The notes beneath the pieces were generated by a model. The model was not told the DNA's origin. It saw only the letters and a list, made by a program, of their open reading frames with translations, and made no database searches. From Pseudobdellovibrionaceae bacterium (GTDB lineage: Bacteria > Bdellovibrionota > Bdellovibrionia > Bdellovibrionales > UBA1609): a DNA stretch of 64,000 bases. The stretch is taken from positions 1-64,000 of the forward strand of contig JACKAN010000017.1 in the NCBI GenBank assembly GCA_020635055.1, read 5' to 3'. Position numbers and translations under genes: made by a program. Positions 27,701 to 35,435 of the stretch are shown here, in pieces (position 1 is the first letter of the stretch; the number at the start of each line of letters is the position of its first letter).

Positions 27701-29695
27701 AAAACCAATGATTTTACTTTATCCTCAGCTCAGGCCCACGTTAGAGATCTAGATATATTAGTTGAACCTTTTTCGGTTTCTGGTTTAGCGTCACGTACTT
27801 TTATTGGTCCAATAACTTTTTTGTTAAACAGCAATCGCTCTAATGTTCGACCTACAGACAATATTGACGAAAATTTTTGTCGTACCGACGATTGTGATAA
27901 TTTTAAAAGTTGGGGAGTGAAAGCCAAAGGACTTTTCTTAGAAGAAGACGTTCCAGAAATAAATGAGTTGGAGAAAGAGCTTAAAGACCCTGGTATTTCA
28001 GAGGCGAAGAAGAGTGTCATAAAAGATAAGATTATATCCTTACAAAATGAGTCGAACCAGAGGCGTTCAAGAAATAAAAAATACTATTCTTCTGTGGAGC
28101 ATTTTAAAGGAAAGCAAGTGGACGATCTGATTCCTGTTTGGGAAGAAAGCTTGCGAAAGCGAAAAATGGAGTTTGAAGTTCGCTCTAATATTTCAAATTT
28201 TATAGATTTATTTGGTTTAGAATTTGTTTCTCTTTCTGGGGAAAAATTAAAGAAAATAAAAAAGTCTTGTAAGTCTATATACACGACGGACTACAAAGAG
28301 GAGTGCTTAGAAGATTACGATGCCTTAAGTATAGAGCCAAATTATTTGATTAATACCTTTAACAAGCTTCCTTTTAATGAAGCCGGAATGGGCTTGTTTT
28401 ACAAAATTGATAATGTAGCTAAAAGTATTAAAAAAGGTAAGCTAGAGTTAAAAGGTTTTGAGGATTATAAGCTTACTAAAGAAGATCTAAAAGAAATGAT
28501 TAAATCTGGTGTTATGAAACGAGAAATAGCCCATGGTTTTTGTGCGATATTTATGCGACAGTTGATTACCGGAAGCTCAAAAGACGGATTAAGACCCAGC
28601 GTAACTATTGAGAAGATATTTAAAGATTACAACCCATTTAATCAAAGTAAAGCCGAGATGGATAAAATTAAAAAGGCTTGCTTTGATCATGAAAATGACA
28701 AGAAAAAGCCTTCATTTATTGTAGATAGAAAAGTTAGAATTCACAGTTTGGAAGGAGAGAGACCCGTTTTCCGTGGAGGAAAACAAATGAATCTTAACGT
28801 GGGTGCTTCGAATAGCTTTCATAGAGACGAAAGGGTGGGTTTTTCACGTGGATTTAATATTGCAGCGGCAGGAAGATTTTTAGGTGACTTTATAAGTGAT
28901 GCTACGGGTGTATTAAAAATGAGTATCGATTATGTATCAGGGAAGAGTATGGCCAGCGGCACTTCAATTCAAAAGGCCACTTTTTTGGTAATGCAAAATG
29001 CTGCTTTTGATATTAAGTTAAAAGATTATGAACAGTGTGCTGTAGTTCGTTGGAATCCTGAAATATTTATTAATAGTGATGCCTATGATATCTTCTTTAA
29101 GGTTTTCGAGAATCCAGGAAAGAACACTTACATACCTGGTGGTTACTTTATTTGCGCTGGAAAGGAAAAGAATCCAGAGCCAATTTACGTTAGAGAACAT
29201 TATTACTATTTTACTCAACATTTTACTGATGGGGATATGTTAGATAGTGGCGATTTGTACAATCACCCTTGGTTGCTTGGCCTTAGGGGTTCGCGGGATG
29301 CTGCGGCTTTCGTTTCGAACATTTCTACAGAGGACTATAAACTCTATGATTTGCAAACGATGAGTAATGATAGCCCTTTTTGGCCCATAAAAAAGATGAT
29401 CGAAACCTACTTGAATGTGCTTCCTAGTTTCCCTGGTCTGTATACTATAATTGATCAATATGGAGAGGATTATCCTTGGAATGAGTTGCCAGAAGCCTCT
29501 TATCGTCGCATTCAGGACGAAACAATGGAAACAAATTTTGGCCGTTCAGTTTTAGGGATGCCAGATTTCTCACAGATGTCTCGTTTTGTTCAGGAACAAG
29601 AAGACAATTATATACCAAATAGAGAAAAAACAGAACGGAATGACGATTACATGGAGAGTTATAGAAAAGGCGGGAGTCCAAGTCTGGGTCGTTAG
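24722..29695 (+). CDS. Giant coiled-coil lipoprotein (pair 3, lipoprotein)
   Basis: A 1657-residue predicted lipoprotein. The N-terminal hydrophobic segment ends in the lipobox TASGC (about residue 38). Residues about 40-780 look beta-rich, possibly several repeated domains (CIF/CLIL and EDARTNEEGC-like segments). About 790-940 is a highly charged heptad coiled coil (KEKFKQNLRANNQ...IEQNEKERIEAIKRYQEIL). The remainder is mixed, with SRGFNIAAAGRFLGDFISDA near residue 1380 and a long acidic tail. ATG 24722 sits inside the barrel gene, with GGAGA six bases upstream. It resembles a surface or periplasm-spanning structural protein. I do not recognise a family. Confidence 0.75.
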   Translation: MLASKIKLHNWLNVSWEKLPIKSSALTLLAIMLTASGCWSPKQELAQDGNQATFYVASSDGKSTGFKILDKNWNIPGEKSFRFWACLKDVVTRKELSNQKFVIENKDSISPFSKPATSSNNGCVYWSENDIAFDYFAPSKFLVFNRVIRSASSSVHKGVVSVRLMVNPWASFRQSKEEVIYWPENTQSPIDLSKVVQGNVAVREALMGIGTKREDHGKLYVENVSMLASKLADVYFTEKDKKNDELNKKQYDSNSIENDEAETHAKKADEVISGFDLEIHLDLKPVVQIKNIDGDIQYLPIKSGKFRVLAELVATELGEEANKNMMITDDKSKYGGAKDEREIMTPKAPPLEVEMHMGKLLPIIQATVTRKVTQGRLKLALQIRPISSPSKLEAYEGLYVIGDYKKLTGSSAPKLDKDTYYSGEQHFNFMDYMRGSAGFDELKETYAFNMKPFDFSVSRGNYVMVLPGETATQRTIVFRAETCIFDNATGTSRQQYKQFRIFRDGVEIPKEDARTNEEGCLILLGKVSHAFYKIEELKPTKFEIFYDAPNLVAKKNGYKGTGKGQYTLTVYTNPWDDKFTFFSDVRQLPKELKELIGTQRKIESRIFISDFSYQTLRFGYEIDKFLNLTVDKSVLMLIEPYVLRYSGNVPGRNNIQRLRDGLYLLKVAYQKDYLDPAAKGVLIKREERQRDIDGEPLDLFVAKMWDPNLGKYRDLTNDEKRHKTKQHLSIVKKLVRVNNGKIITPITLKVADLRLMRVRSQLLIQLQPVDERLVQIANAYDNKVANEVFQKVKEKFKQNLRANNQDFDNLLKSHIEQNEKERIEAIKRYQEILHQYEKEQEELIRARIQDVESKASLEAGYVPLTPQQIDEYVSKEMQSRRGEFDAYLEKFESELAPIDKARAQFNYLTDREKLEIEEQIKNDQDNLEGLLEKLASDKLLPAQEKALVKMGMDPEGRRVIDTGILAGTAYDKLDKFSPLMEEFDIFHQTKEILKTNDFTLSSAQAHVRDLDILVEPFSVSGLASRTFIGPITFLLNSNRSNVRPTDNIDENFCRTDDCDNFKSWGVKAKGLFLEEDVPEINELEKELKDPGISEAKKSVIKDKIISLQNESNQRRSRNKKYYSSVEHFKGKQVDDLIPVWEESLRKRKMEFEVRSNISNFIDLFGLEFVSLSGEKLKKIKKSCKSIYTTDYKEECLEDYDALSIEPNYLINTFNKLPFNEAGMGLFYKIDNVAKSIKKGKLELKGFEDYKLTKEDLKEMIKSGVMKREIAHGFCAIFMRQLITGSSKDGLRPSVTIEKIFKDYNPFNQSKAEMDKIKKACFDHENDKKKPSFIVDRKVRIHSLEGERPVFRGGKQMNLNVGASNSFHRDERVGFSRGFNIAAAGRFLGDFISDATGVLKMSIDYVSGKSMASGTSIQKATFLVMQNAAFDIKLKDYEQCAVVRWNPEIFINSDAYDIFFKVFENPGKNTYIPGGYFICAGKEKNPEPIYVREHYYYFTQHFTDGDMLDSGDLYNHPWLLGLRGSRDAAAFVSNISTEDYKLYDLQTMSNDSPFWPIKKMIETYLNVLPSFPGLYTIIDQYGEDYPWNELPEASYRRIQDETMETNFGRSVLGMPDFSQMSRFVQEQEDNYIPNREKTERNDDYMESYRKGGSPSLGR

Positions 29696-29702
29696 TTATA
29701 TG

Positions 29703-31025
29703 TTAAAGTACTTCAGATATCCATTGGATAATCTTGTTGCTGGCTCCAGTTTTGGAAGAGATGAGGTCTTTGATTTCATTCTGAACACCTTCCAATTGGG
29801 ATCTGTATTCAATTGCTTTATAAATGCATTTTTTTAGATCCTCCCTATCTTGAATTTCATTCACAACATTTAAAGCGGGGAAATTATTTAATTTATGAGT
29901 TTTAAATTCCAGGGCTTCGCGATTGTTTCTGTGGAATGGACCAACGAAAGCGATAGCTCCAGCAGCCAATGGCTCCATAACGCTGTGAACACTTTTTTTA
30001 AAAGATCCACCTACTAAAGCTAAATGTGAACTCGTGTAAACTTCTGCTAAAACCCCTAAAGTGTCTACAATAAGCACTTTACCCGGAGGCCAAGTGCTTG
30101 CTTGACTGTAATAAAGATACTCCAAACCTAATGAGGACAATAGATCTTCAAGATTTTTTAAATGTTCCGCTGTGGGTTCGTGAGGAGCAATGATTAGGCA
30201 GATTTTTTTATGATCTATGAATTCCAAAGAGGCATCTAAAACAACTTTTTCATCCTCTTCCCAGGTGGAGCCAGCAACAAAAATAAGGGGACCCAAATTT
30301 TGTGCTGGTGTTAAAAAAGATTTTAAGGCTTTAGGTTTTTTTAAACGTTCTTGGACCTGATCGTACCTGGTGTCACCAATGGCTTCAACAACAGGCACTT
30401 GCATTTTTAAAAAATTGTTTTTGTCTTCCTGGCTCACGCAATAAATAAGACTCAGCTGCTGATAAAGCCAAATCCATAAGGGTTTTAGGAATTTATTTTT
30501 GTGTTTGCTTAGGGTTGCTGAAAACATAAGAGTAGGTAGATTTCTTTTTTTCATTTGATAAAGAAGTTCAGGCCAAAGATCTGTGCGAGCTATTAACAAT
30601 GCCTTTGGCAAGTGGTGCTTAATAAAAGAATGGATGGAGCCAGGGGTATCCCATGGCAGAGGACAGGACATATCAACCCCAGAAAAACGCTCTATGTTTT
30701 TTTTGTATGTGGGAGAAAAGTAAGTAACAAGTATTGTCTCTTTTGGGTATTGAGTTTTAATTCTACTTATAAGTGGTTTTGCGTACTCAAACTCACCGGA
30801 AGAGCAGTGAATCCAAATGGGATGTTGTCTTTTAGGTAAATCAAACCAGGGGTGATTGTTTTTATGTGGCCATCGCATTTTCAAACCTTGGCGAACTTTC
30901 TTGTTGCCAAATAGGGCTAACAATAAGCTTATACTAATTAGCAAGGGGACGACGCAAAATCTGTAGGTGGCCATAAAAAGAATATCTTTAATTAGGGAAT
31001 GATTTGTGTCATGCCATTGCTTCAT
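29703..31025 (-). CDS. waaA: 3-deoxy-D-manno-octulosonic acid transferase
   Basis: About 440 residues, membrane-anchored by an N-terminal helix (FCVVPLLISISLLLALFG). It transfers Kdo from CMP-Kdo to lipid A in LPS core synthesis. Family blocks are IWIHCSSGEFEYAKPLI, DLWPELLYQMKKRNLPTLMFSA and GDTRYDQV in the N-terminal domain. The C-terminal domain shows VAGSTWEEDEKVVLDA, APHEPT, VDTLGVLAEVY and ALVGGSFKKSVHSVMEPLA. The frame is open to TTG 31043. ATG 31025, overlapping the end of the upstream GT9 gene, is chosen; ATG 30974 is also possible. It forms an operon with the heptosyltransferase. Confidence 0.9.
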   Translation of the reverse strand: MKQWHDTNHSLIKDILFMATYRFCVVPLLISISLLLALFGNKKVRQGLKMRWPHKNNHPWFDLPKRQHPIWIHCSSGEFEYAKPLISRIKTQYPKETILVTYFSPTYKKNIERFSGVDMSCPLPWDTPGSIHSFIKHHLPKALLIARTDLWPELLYQMKKRNLPTLMFSATLSKHKNKFLKPLWIWLYQQLSLIYCVSQEDKNNFLKMQVPVVEAIGDTRYDQVQERLKKPKALKSFLTPAQNLGPLIFVAGSTWEEDEKVVLDASLEFIDHKKICLIIAPHEPTAEHLKNLEDLLSSLGLEYLYYSQASTWPPGKVLIVDTLGVLAEVYTSSHLALVGGSFKKSVHSVMEPLAAGAIAFVGPFHRNNREALEFKTHKLNNFPALNVVNEIQDREDLKKCIYKAIEYRSQLEGVQNEIKDLISSKTGASNKIIQWISEVL

Positions 31026-32010
31026 TGATTTTCTCACTAACAAGCTCGGGTGTGATGTCCATCATGCACTTTTTATAAACCGAATTGTGACACCTGCCGC
31101 GACCATCTTTGGTGCAGGGTCGACATTTTAATTGGACTTCTAAAATTTGCGAATTGGGGCTGGAGGGGAAACCAAAAGCTGTTGGGCCCATCAGAGCCAG
31201 GGTAGGTTTATGTAGGTAGTCGGCCATATGCAAAACTCCGGTATCGCCGCTAACAATGCCTTTGGCGTAATTAACTAGCTCAAAAGTTTCGTCCCAATTG
31301 AGTTTGCCTGATAAATTGACAACATTTTTATTGTTGCTAGCAATTTCTTGGCAAAAATCATCATGGGGGCCACCGACAATAACAAATCTATTTGCAGACT
31401 GAAGGCTTAAGAGTTTTTTCCAGTGCTCAATGGGCCAGCGTTTTAGTTCCCAAGCGGCTGAGGGAGCAAGAAGAACAAAGTCATCAACTAGATGTTTCTC
31501 AAACAATATATTTTTTGTGCTATCAGAAAGATTTAATGTAGCACTTGGAGAGGGCCATTTGTCTATGGATATCTTCCATTTTTTTAATGGCGTGACAAAG
31601 GATTCAGCACCACGAAAGGGTTGTGGCAAAAGTGAAATGCGAAATTGGAAGAGCAACCATCGTTGAATCCTTTGTTTGGATCTTCGAATAAATTGAGTAC
31701 GAGATCTTGAAAGTCTTAAAATAATAGAAGCTAAATGGGACCTTAAATTAGAGTGAGCATCATAAATGTGAGTGTAATTCTCTTGCCTTAATTTCCAACT
31801 CATTTTCATAAAGTTCCACAAACCTGTGTTTTTATCATAAATATGAATTTGATTTATACTTGAGCAGGGCTTTAGACTTGAAGCAAAGTCTTTTTTAACA
31901 CACCAATGGAGCTGGCAGTCAGGCCATTCTTGTTTGATAAGATCTGCAGCGGGGAGACATTGTAAGATGTCACCCAAGCTAGAGAGTCGTATGATTAAAA
32001 CTTTTTTCAT
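31009..32010 (-). CDS. Glycosyltransferase family 9 (heptosyltransferase-like)
   Basis: A 333-residue protein with the GT9 / heptosyltransferase signature. The N-terminal KKVLIIRLSSLGDILQCLPA binds the acceptor, and the C-terminal KGIVSGDTGVLHMADYLHKPTLALMGPTAFGF binds ADP-heptose. CRPCTKDGRGRCHNSVYKKCM is the Cys-rich block common in this family. It should add L-glycero-D-manno-heptose to the LPS inner core on the cytoplasmic face. It overlaps waaA, so the Kdo and heptose steps are coexpressed. Whether it is the WaaC or WaaF type cannot be decided. Confidence 0.88.
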   Translation of the reverse strand: MKKVLIIRLSSLGDILQCLPAADLIKQEWPDCQLHWCVKKDFASSLKPCSSINQIHIYDKNTGLWNFMKMSWKLRQENYTHIYDAHSNLRSHLASIILRLSRSRTQFIRRSKQRIQRWLLFQFRISLLPQPFRGAESFVTPLKKWKISIDKWPSPSATLNLSDSTKNILFEKHLVDDFVLLAPSAAWELKRWPIEHWKKLLSLQSANRFVIVGGPHDDFCQEIASNNKNVVNLSGKLNWDETFELVNYAKGIVSGDTGVLHMADYLHKPTLALMGPTAFGFPSSPNSQILEVQLKCRPCTKDGRGRCHNSVYKKCMMDITPELVSEKINEAMA

Positions 32011-32188
32011 TAACTATACATACACTTTTCTTGGCAAAAGGCCATCTGTTAACTCTATGAAATATTTATAGATTAGAAGTCATCCTGACCAAAGTCTGGT
32101 TCCTAAGAAGAAGCTGGCTCTAAGCTAAGTAGAGAGTTGCCATAAGCGAGCATCTACTGAACAATTAAAATATGTTGGAGGGGGAATC

Positions 32189-32896
32189 ATGAAGTTTTTA
32201 ATTTTATCAATAAGTTTACTACTGTCTTTTTATAATAGCTCGGCATGGGCTGTAGGTTCTGGATTTTCATTGGGTGCAAATATAGGTTTAGCCGGCGGTG
32301 GTCAAACAGATATGAATAAGTTGATTACCAGTGCAAATTCTAGGGAATCTGGCTTATCTGTAAGTGAGTTGGGAAATGCCTGGGATGTGAGTTTGATGTT
32401 TACCTACAAGGTCACTAATATGATTGCCTTGCAATTTCGTCCAAGCATGTATTATGTGTCACAGGATGGGTCCAATGCTAATGGCAAGTTTGAGTACTCT
32501 GTTTTAGGTTTTAATATTTTTCCTGTTCTACGACTGTATTTGCTTGAAAACAACTATATAGCTTTTTTTACTAATATTGGTGTTGGTTGGGGTTTTGCAA
32601 ATGGTGAAGTGAAAGAAGCTACGGATTCCCTTGAATTTTCTGGTAGCAATTTAGGCTATATGTTGGGATTAGGTGCTGAGTTCTGCTTTTTTGGAAGTTC
32701 CCACTGCATGAATATTGAAGGCAACCTTCGCTATGTGGATATAGAAAGAGTCATTGGCGACAGTGCAACGGGTGCATTTACTGGAAGTCCTTTGACACAA
32801 GCATCAAAAAGCAATGAAGTGGAAATCAATGGTCGAGATTTAGGACTCAGGATGTCAGGTATTGTAGGTTCTATTGGATACATCTATTACTTTTAA
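32189..32896 (+). CDS. Small outer-membrane beta-barrel protein
   Basis: A 235-residue exported protein. It has a signal peptide (KFLILSISLLLSFYNSSAWA) followed by about eight amphipathic strands with glycine/aromatic turns (GFSLGANIGLAGGG, NYIAFFTNIGVGWGFANG, LGYMLGLGAEF), and it ends SIGYIYYF. This is an OmpA/OmpW-like eight-strand fold, without specific family motifs. There are two cysteines, in FCFFGSSHCMN. GGAGGGGG lies just before the ATG. It is probably monocistronic; the aminotransferase starts 40 bases on. Confidence 0.75.
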   Translation: MKFLILSISLLLSFYNSSAWAVGSGFSLGANIGLAGGGQTDMNKLITSANSRESGLSVSELGNAWDVSLMFTYKVTNMIALQFRPSMYYVSQDGSNANGKFEYSVLGFNIFPVLRLYLLENNYIAFFTNIGVGWGFANGEVKEATDSLEFSGSNLGYMLGLGAEFCFFGSSHCMNIEGNLRYVDIERVIGDSATGAFTGSPLTQASKSNEVEINGRDLGLRMSGIVGSIGYIYYF

Positions 32897-32935
32897 TCTT
32901 ATGCCCCAGATCTTAGATTTGGGGGTTAAGTAAAG

Positions 32936-34240
32936 GTGAGTAAGATTCTCTTCGAAAATGTTAGTATTAATCCTCAGATATTAAACCTTAAGGAGTCGGC
33001 GACTCTTAAGGTGAATCAACAGGTAAAGAGCCAAAGAGCCCGAGGCGAAAAAGTGTATCATTTTGGCTTTGGTCAGTCCCCTTTTCCTGTTCATAGAAAA
33101 ATAGTTCAAACCTTGCAAGAAAACGCAAACAAAAAAGATTACCTGCCAACACTAGGCTTGCTGGAATTGCGTAAACAAATTGCCGAGTATTACAGACAAA
33201 ATTTTAATTACAATTTTAACCCAGAACATATGCTTATAGGACCGGGGAGCAAAGAACTTATATTTCAATGTTTATATGCTCTTGAGGGCCCAGTAATTAT
33301 CCCCGCTCCAAGTTGGGTCAGTTACGGGCCACAAGTAAATATTCGTGGGAAAAAGTTTATTAGTCCAATGACTTCAAGGGAAAACAATTACAAGCTCACA
33401 TCTAAAGATCTAGAATTTGTTTGCGAAACAATGCCCGTAGATCAACAAAAAATACTGATTATAAATTCGCCAAACAATCCTACGGGACAAGTTTATACGG
33501 ATCAAGAAATAGAAGGCTTAACTCGTGTTTGTCGCGATAACAATATTATTGTTATCAGTGACGAAATCTATGGGATGATTGATTTCACCAACATTAAGAA
33601 AAAAGGTTTTAGTTTCTATTACCCAGAGGGAACAATTGTAACGGCGGGGCTTAGCAAGTCTCACTCTGCTGGAGGTTATCGATTGGGGTTTTTAGCCGCC
33701 CCAAAAAACATGGAAAAATTAGTAAAGGCTTTATCAGCATTGGTGAGTGAGACCTTCTCGGCGGTAAGTGCTCCCATTCAGTACGCGGCAGTCACGGCTT
33801 ATTCAATGGACCCAGAAATTGAAGAGTCACTAAGAATATGTAATAAAATACATGAATATATCGGCCACTATATTTATTATAGATTACAAAAAATGCAAAT
33901 AGAGTGTCCCGCACCTGAAGGGGCCTTTTATATATTTCCGGATTTTATAAATTACAAAAAGGAATTGCATAAAAAGTACGACATTCAAACTAGTCTTCAG
34001 TTGGCTGAGGTCTTGTTGACAGAAGCGCAAATAGCACTTTTGCCGGGGAGTGATTTTTATTTACCCTCTTCCAGTTTAACGGCAAGGATGTCTACTGTGG
34101 ACTATGAAGGTGACAGCCTTTATCAATCGGCTTTGGATTGTCGAGGTGAAATGAGTATAGATTTTGTGCAAAAAAATGCACCGCGAATTGTGGAAGGTTT
34201 GAACTCTTTAGAGAGCTTTCTATCGGGCTGTGGGGTTTGA
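32936..34240 (+). CDS. Class I/II pyridoxal-phosphate aminotransferase
   Basis: A 434-residue fold-I aminotransferase. Markers are FGFGQSPFPVHRK (N-terminal substrate segment), NSPNNPTGQVY (Asn of the cofactor site), VISDEIYGMID (Asp-x-x-Tyr) and TAGLSKSHSAGGYRLG with the Schiff-base Lys241 and phosphate-binding Arg. It resembles aspartate/tyrosine-type transaminases, but the substrate is not clear. The start is GTG 32936; the ribosome site is weak. The 126-residue gene follows after 4 bases, so they are cotranscribed. Confidence 0.88.
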   Translation: MSKILFENVSINPQILNLKESATLKVNQQVKSQRARGEKVYHFGFGQSPFPVHRKIVQTLQENANKKDYLPTLGLLELRKQIAEYYRQNFNYNFNPEHMLIGPGSKELIFQCLYALEGPVIIPAPSWVSYGPQVNIRGKKFISPMTSRENNYKLTSKDLEFVCETMPVDQQKILIINSPNNPTGQVYTDQEIEGLTRVCRDNNIIVISDEIYGMIDFTNIKKKGFSFYYPEGTIVTAGLSKSHSAGGYRLGFLAAPKNMEKLVKALSALVSETFSAVSAPIQYAAVTAYSMDPEIEESLRICNKIHEYIGHYIYYRLQKMQIECPAPEGAFYIFPDFINYKKELHKKYDIQTSLQLAEVLLTEAQIALLPGSDFYLPSSSLTARMSTVDYEGDSLYQSALDCRGEMSIDFVQKNAPRIVEGLNSLESFLSGCGV

Positions 34241-34244
34241 GTAG

Positions 34245-34625
34245 ATGAAAAAAAGAATTATATTAATTGTAGCCATCTTGCTTACATTCGCTGGTGCTAT
34301 TTACTTTAAAAAAAATCAGGGTCATGTTGTCGACAGAAATATTCTCAACTCTTTATCGCAACAAAAAAATACTTTTGTGGGTTGGGTACAAAAAGTAGAT
34401 TCTAAAGAAGGTTTGCTGGTGATTAGGCGGGATAAGCTTCAACCCTTTATGCCGAAGAGAGAATTTGTTAAGATAACAAATTTAACTCAGATGAGGGAGG
34501 CGGGGAGCGAAATCAAACTGGAGGATATTCAAATCGGATCTCCTGTAAAAATAACCTATAGTGGGGATCAGATTCAGAAAAACATATACTTAGCTGAGCT
34601 GATTGAAGTCGTTCATAAACAGTAA
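34245..34625 (+). CDS. Hypothetical membrane-anchored periplasmic protein
   Basis: A 126-residue protein with one N-terminal helix (RIILIVAILLTFAGAIYF), which may be an anchor or an uncleaved signal, then a soluble beta-rich domain of about 85 residues (TFVGWVQKVDSKEGLLVIR...GSPVKITYSGDQI) resembling small OB-like folds. I do not recognise a family. It follows the aminotransferase after 4 bases and probably shares its transcript. Confidence 0.65.
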   Translation: MKKRIILIVAILLTFAGAIYFKKNQGHVVDRNILNSLSQQKNTFVGWVQKVDSKEGLLVIRRDKLQPFMPKREFVKITNLTQMREAGSEIKLEDIQIGSPVKITYSGDQIQKNIYLAELIEVVHKQ

Positions 34626-34655
34626 AATAGAATATTTAAAAACACAAGCATACCA

Positions 34656-35330
34656 TTATTTTAATTTTGATAAAATTTTACCAGCTTCTGTCTCATCAAT
34701 AATGTTGAATTTGTTTTCTTCCCAAGAATACGAATAGACATCGGCACTAGCAATATCAAACCACCAGCCATGCAACCGGATTTTGTTTTCAGCTAATCGC
34801 TTTTGAACTTCAGGATAGGATTTTAAATGTTCGATTTGCCATAAAACATTTAACTGAGAAAGTTGATTGTGAGGGGACAATTCAAAAGGAGGTTTAAATA
34901 TATTGTCAGACAACTGATCTTTTCGTTGTGGGCTAAAGCCATTGGCCAGCCAACTCTGTAAATGTTTAGAGTCCAATTGACTTGGGTCATTTATAATGGC
35001 TTGCATGGCTCCGCACTCGGAATGTCCACAAATGATCATTTCTGAAACGTTCAATTGAAATAGAGAAAAATCAATGGCTGCTGGTTCAGAGCCTTTCAAG
35101 CAGGTCTCACCATTGCTATGACAAGGAGGAATGAGGTTTCCCACATTGCGGACAACAAACATGTCTCCTGGATCTGTAGAGGCAAATACATTAGGAACCA
35201 CTCGGCTGTCGGAGCATGCAACCAAAAGAGAATCGGGACTTTGACCGAAAACCAAATTGGCTACTTTTTCTCTGTAATCTTGCTGTTTATTTTTACGAAA
35301 ATCGAGGATACCTTTGATCAGTTTGCGCAT
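34656..35330 (-). CDS. can: Beta-class carbonic anhydrase
   Basis: A 224-residue zinc enzyme that interconverts CO2 and bicarbonate in the cytoplasm. The ligands and catalytic residues are Cys39-x-Asp41-x-Arg43 (ACSDSRV), His103 and Cys106 (GHSECGAM), with the Asp-Arg dyad intact. MFVVRNVGNLIPP and GSEPAAIDFSLFQL are other family blocks. The length is that of the CynT/Can group. It is convergent with the plus-strand genes before it. Bicarbonate from this enzyme feeds fatty-acid and amino-acid synthesis. Confidence 0.93.
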   Translation of the reverse strand: MRKLIKGILDFRKNKQQDYREKVANLVFGQSPDSLLVACSDSRVVPNVFASTDPGDMFVVRNVGNLIPPCHSNGETCLKGSEPAAIDFSLFQLNVSEMIICGHSECGAMQAIINDPSQLDSKHLQSWLANGFSPQRKDQLSDNIFKPPFELSPHNQLSQLNVLWQIEHLKSYPEVQKRLAENKIRLHGWWFDIASADVYSYSWEENKFNIIDETEAGKILSKLK

Positions 35331-35380
35331 GGCCTCATTTTTTACATCTAAATTTATTAATTTACAAGAGATGTCTTTAC

Positions 35381-35404
35381 AAAAAAGCCCTCAAAAGCGA
35401 GGGC
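35381..35404 (-). terminator. Intrinsic terminator
   Basis: On the minus strand: stem GCCCTC / GAGGGC with a 6-base loop followed by TTTTTT. It lies just after the stop of the 35436 lipoprotein gene. Confidence 0.85.
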
Positions 35405-35435
35405 CTTGATATTGTTGAATAATTAGTTGCGATTA

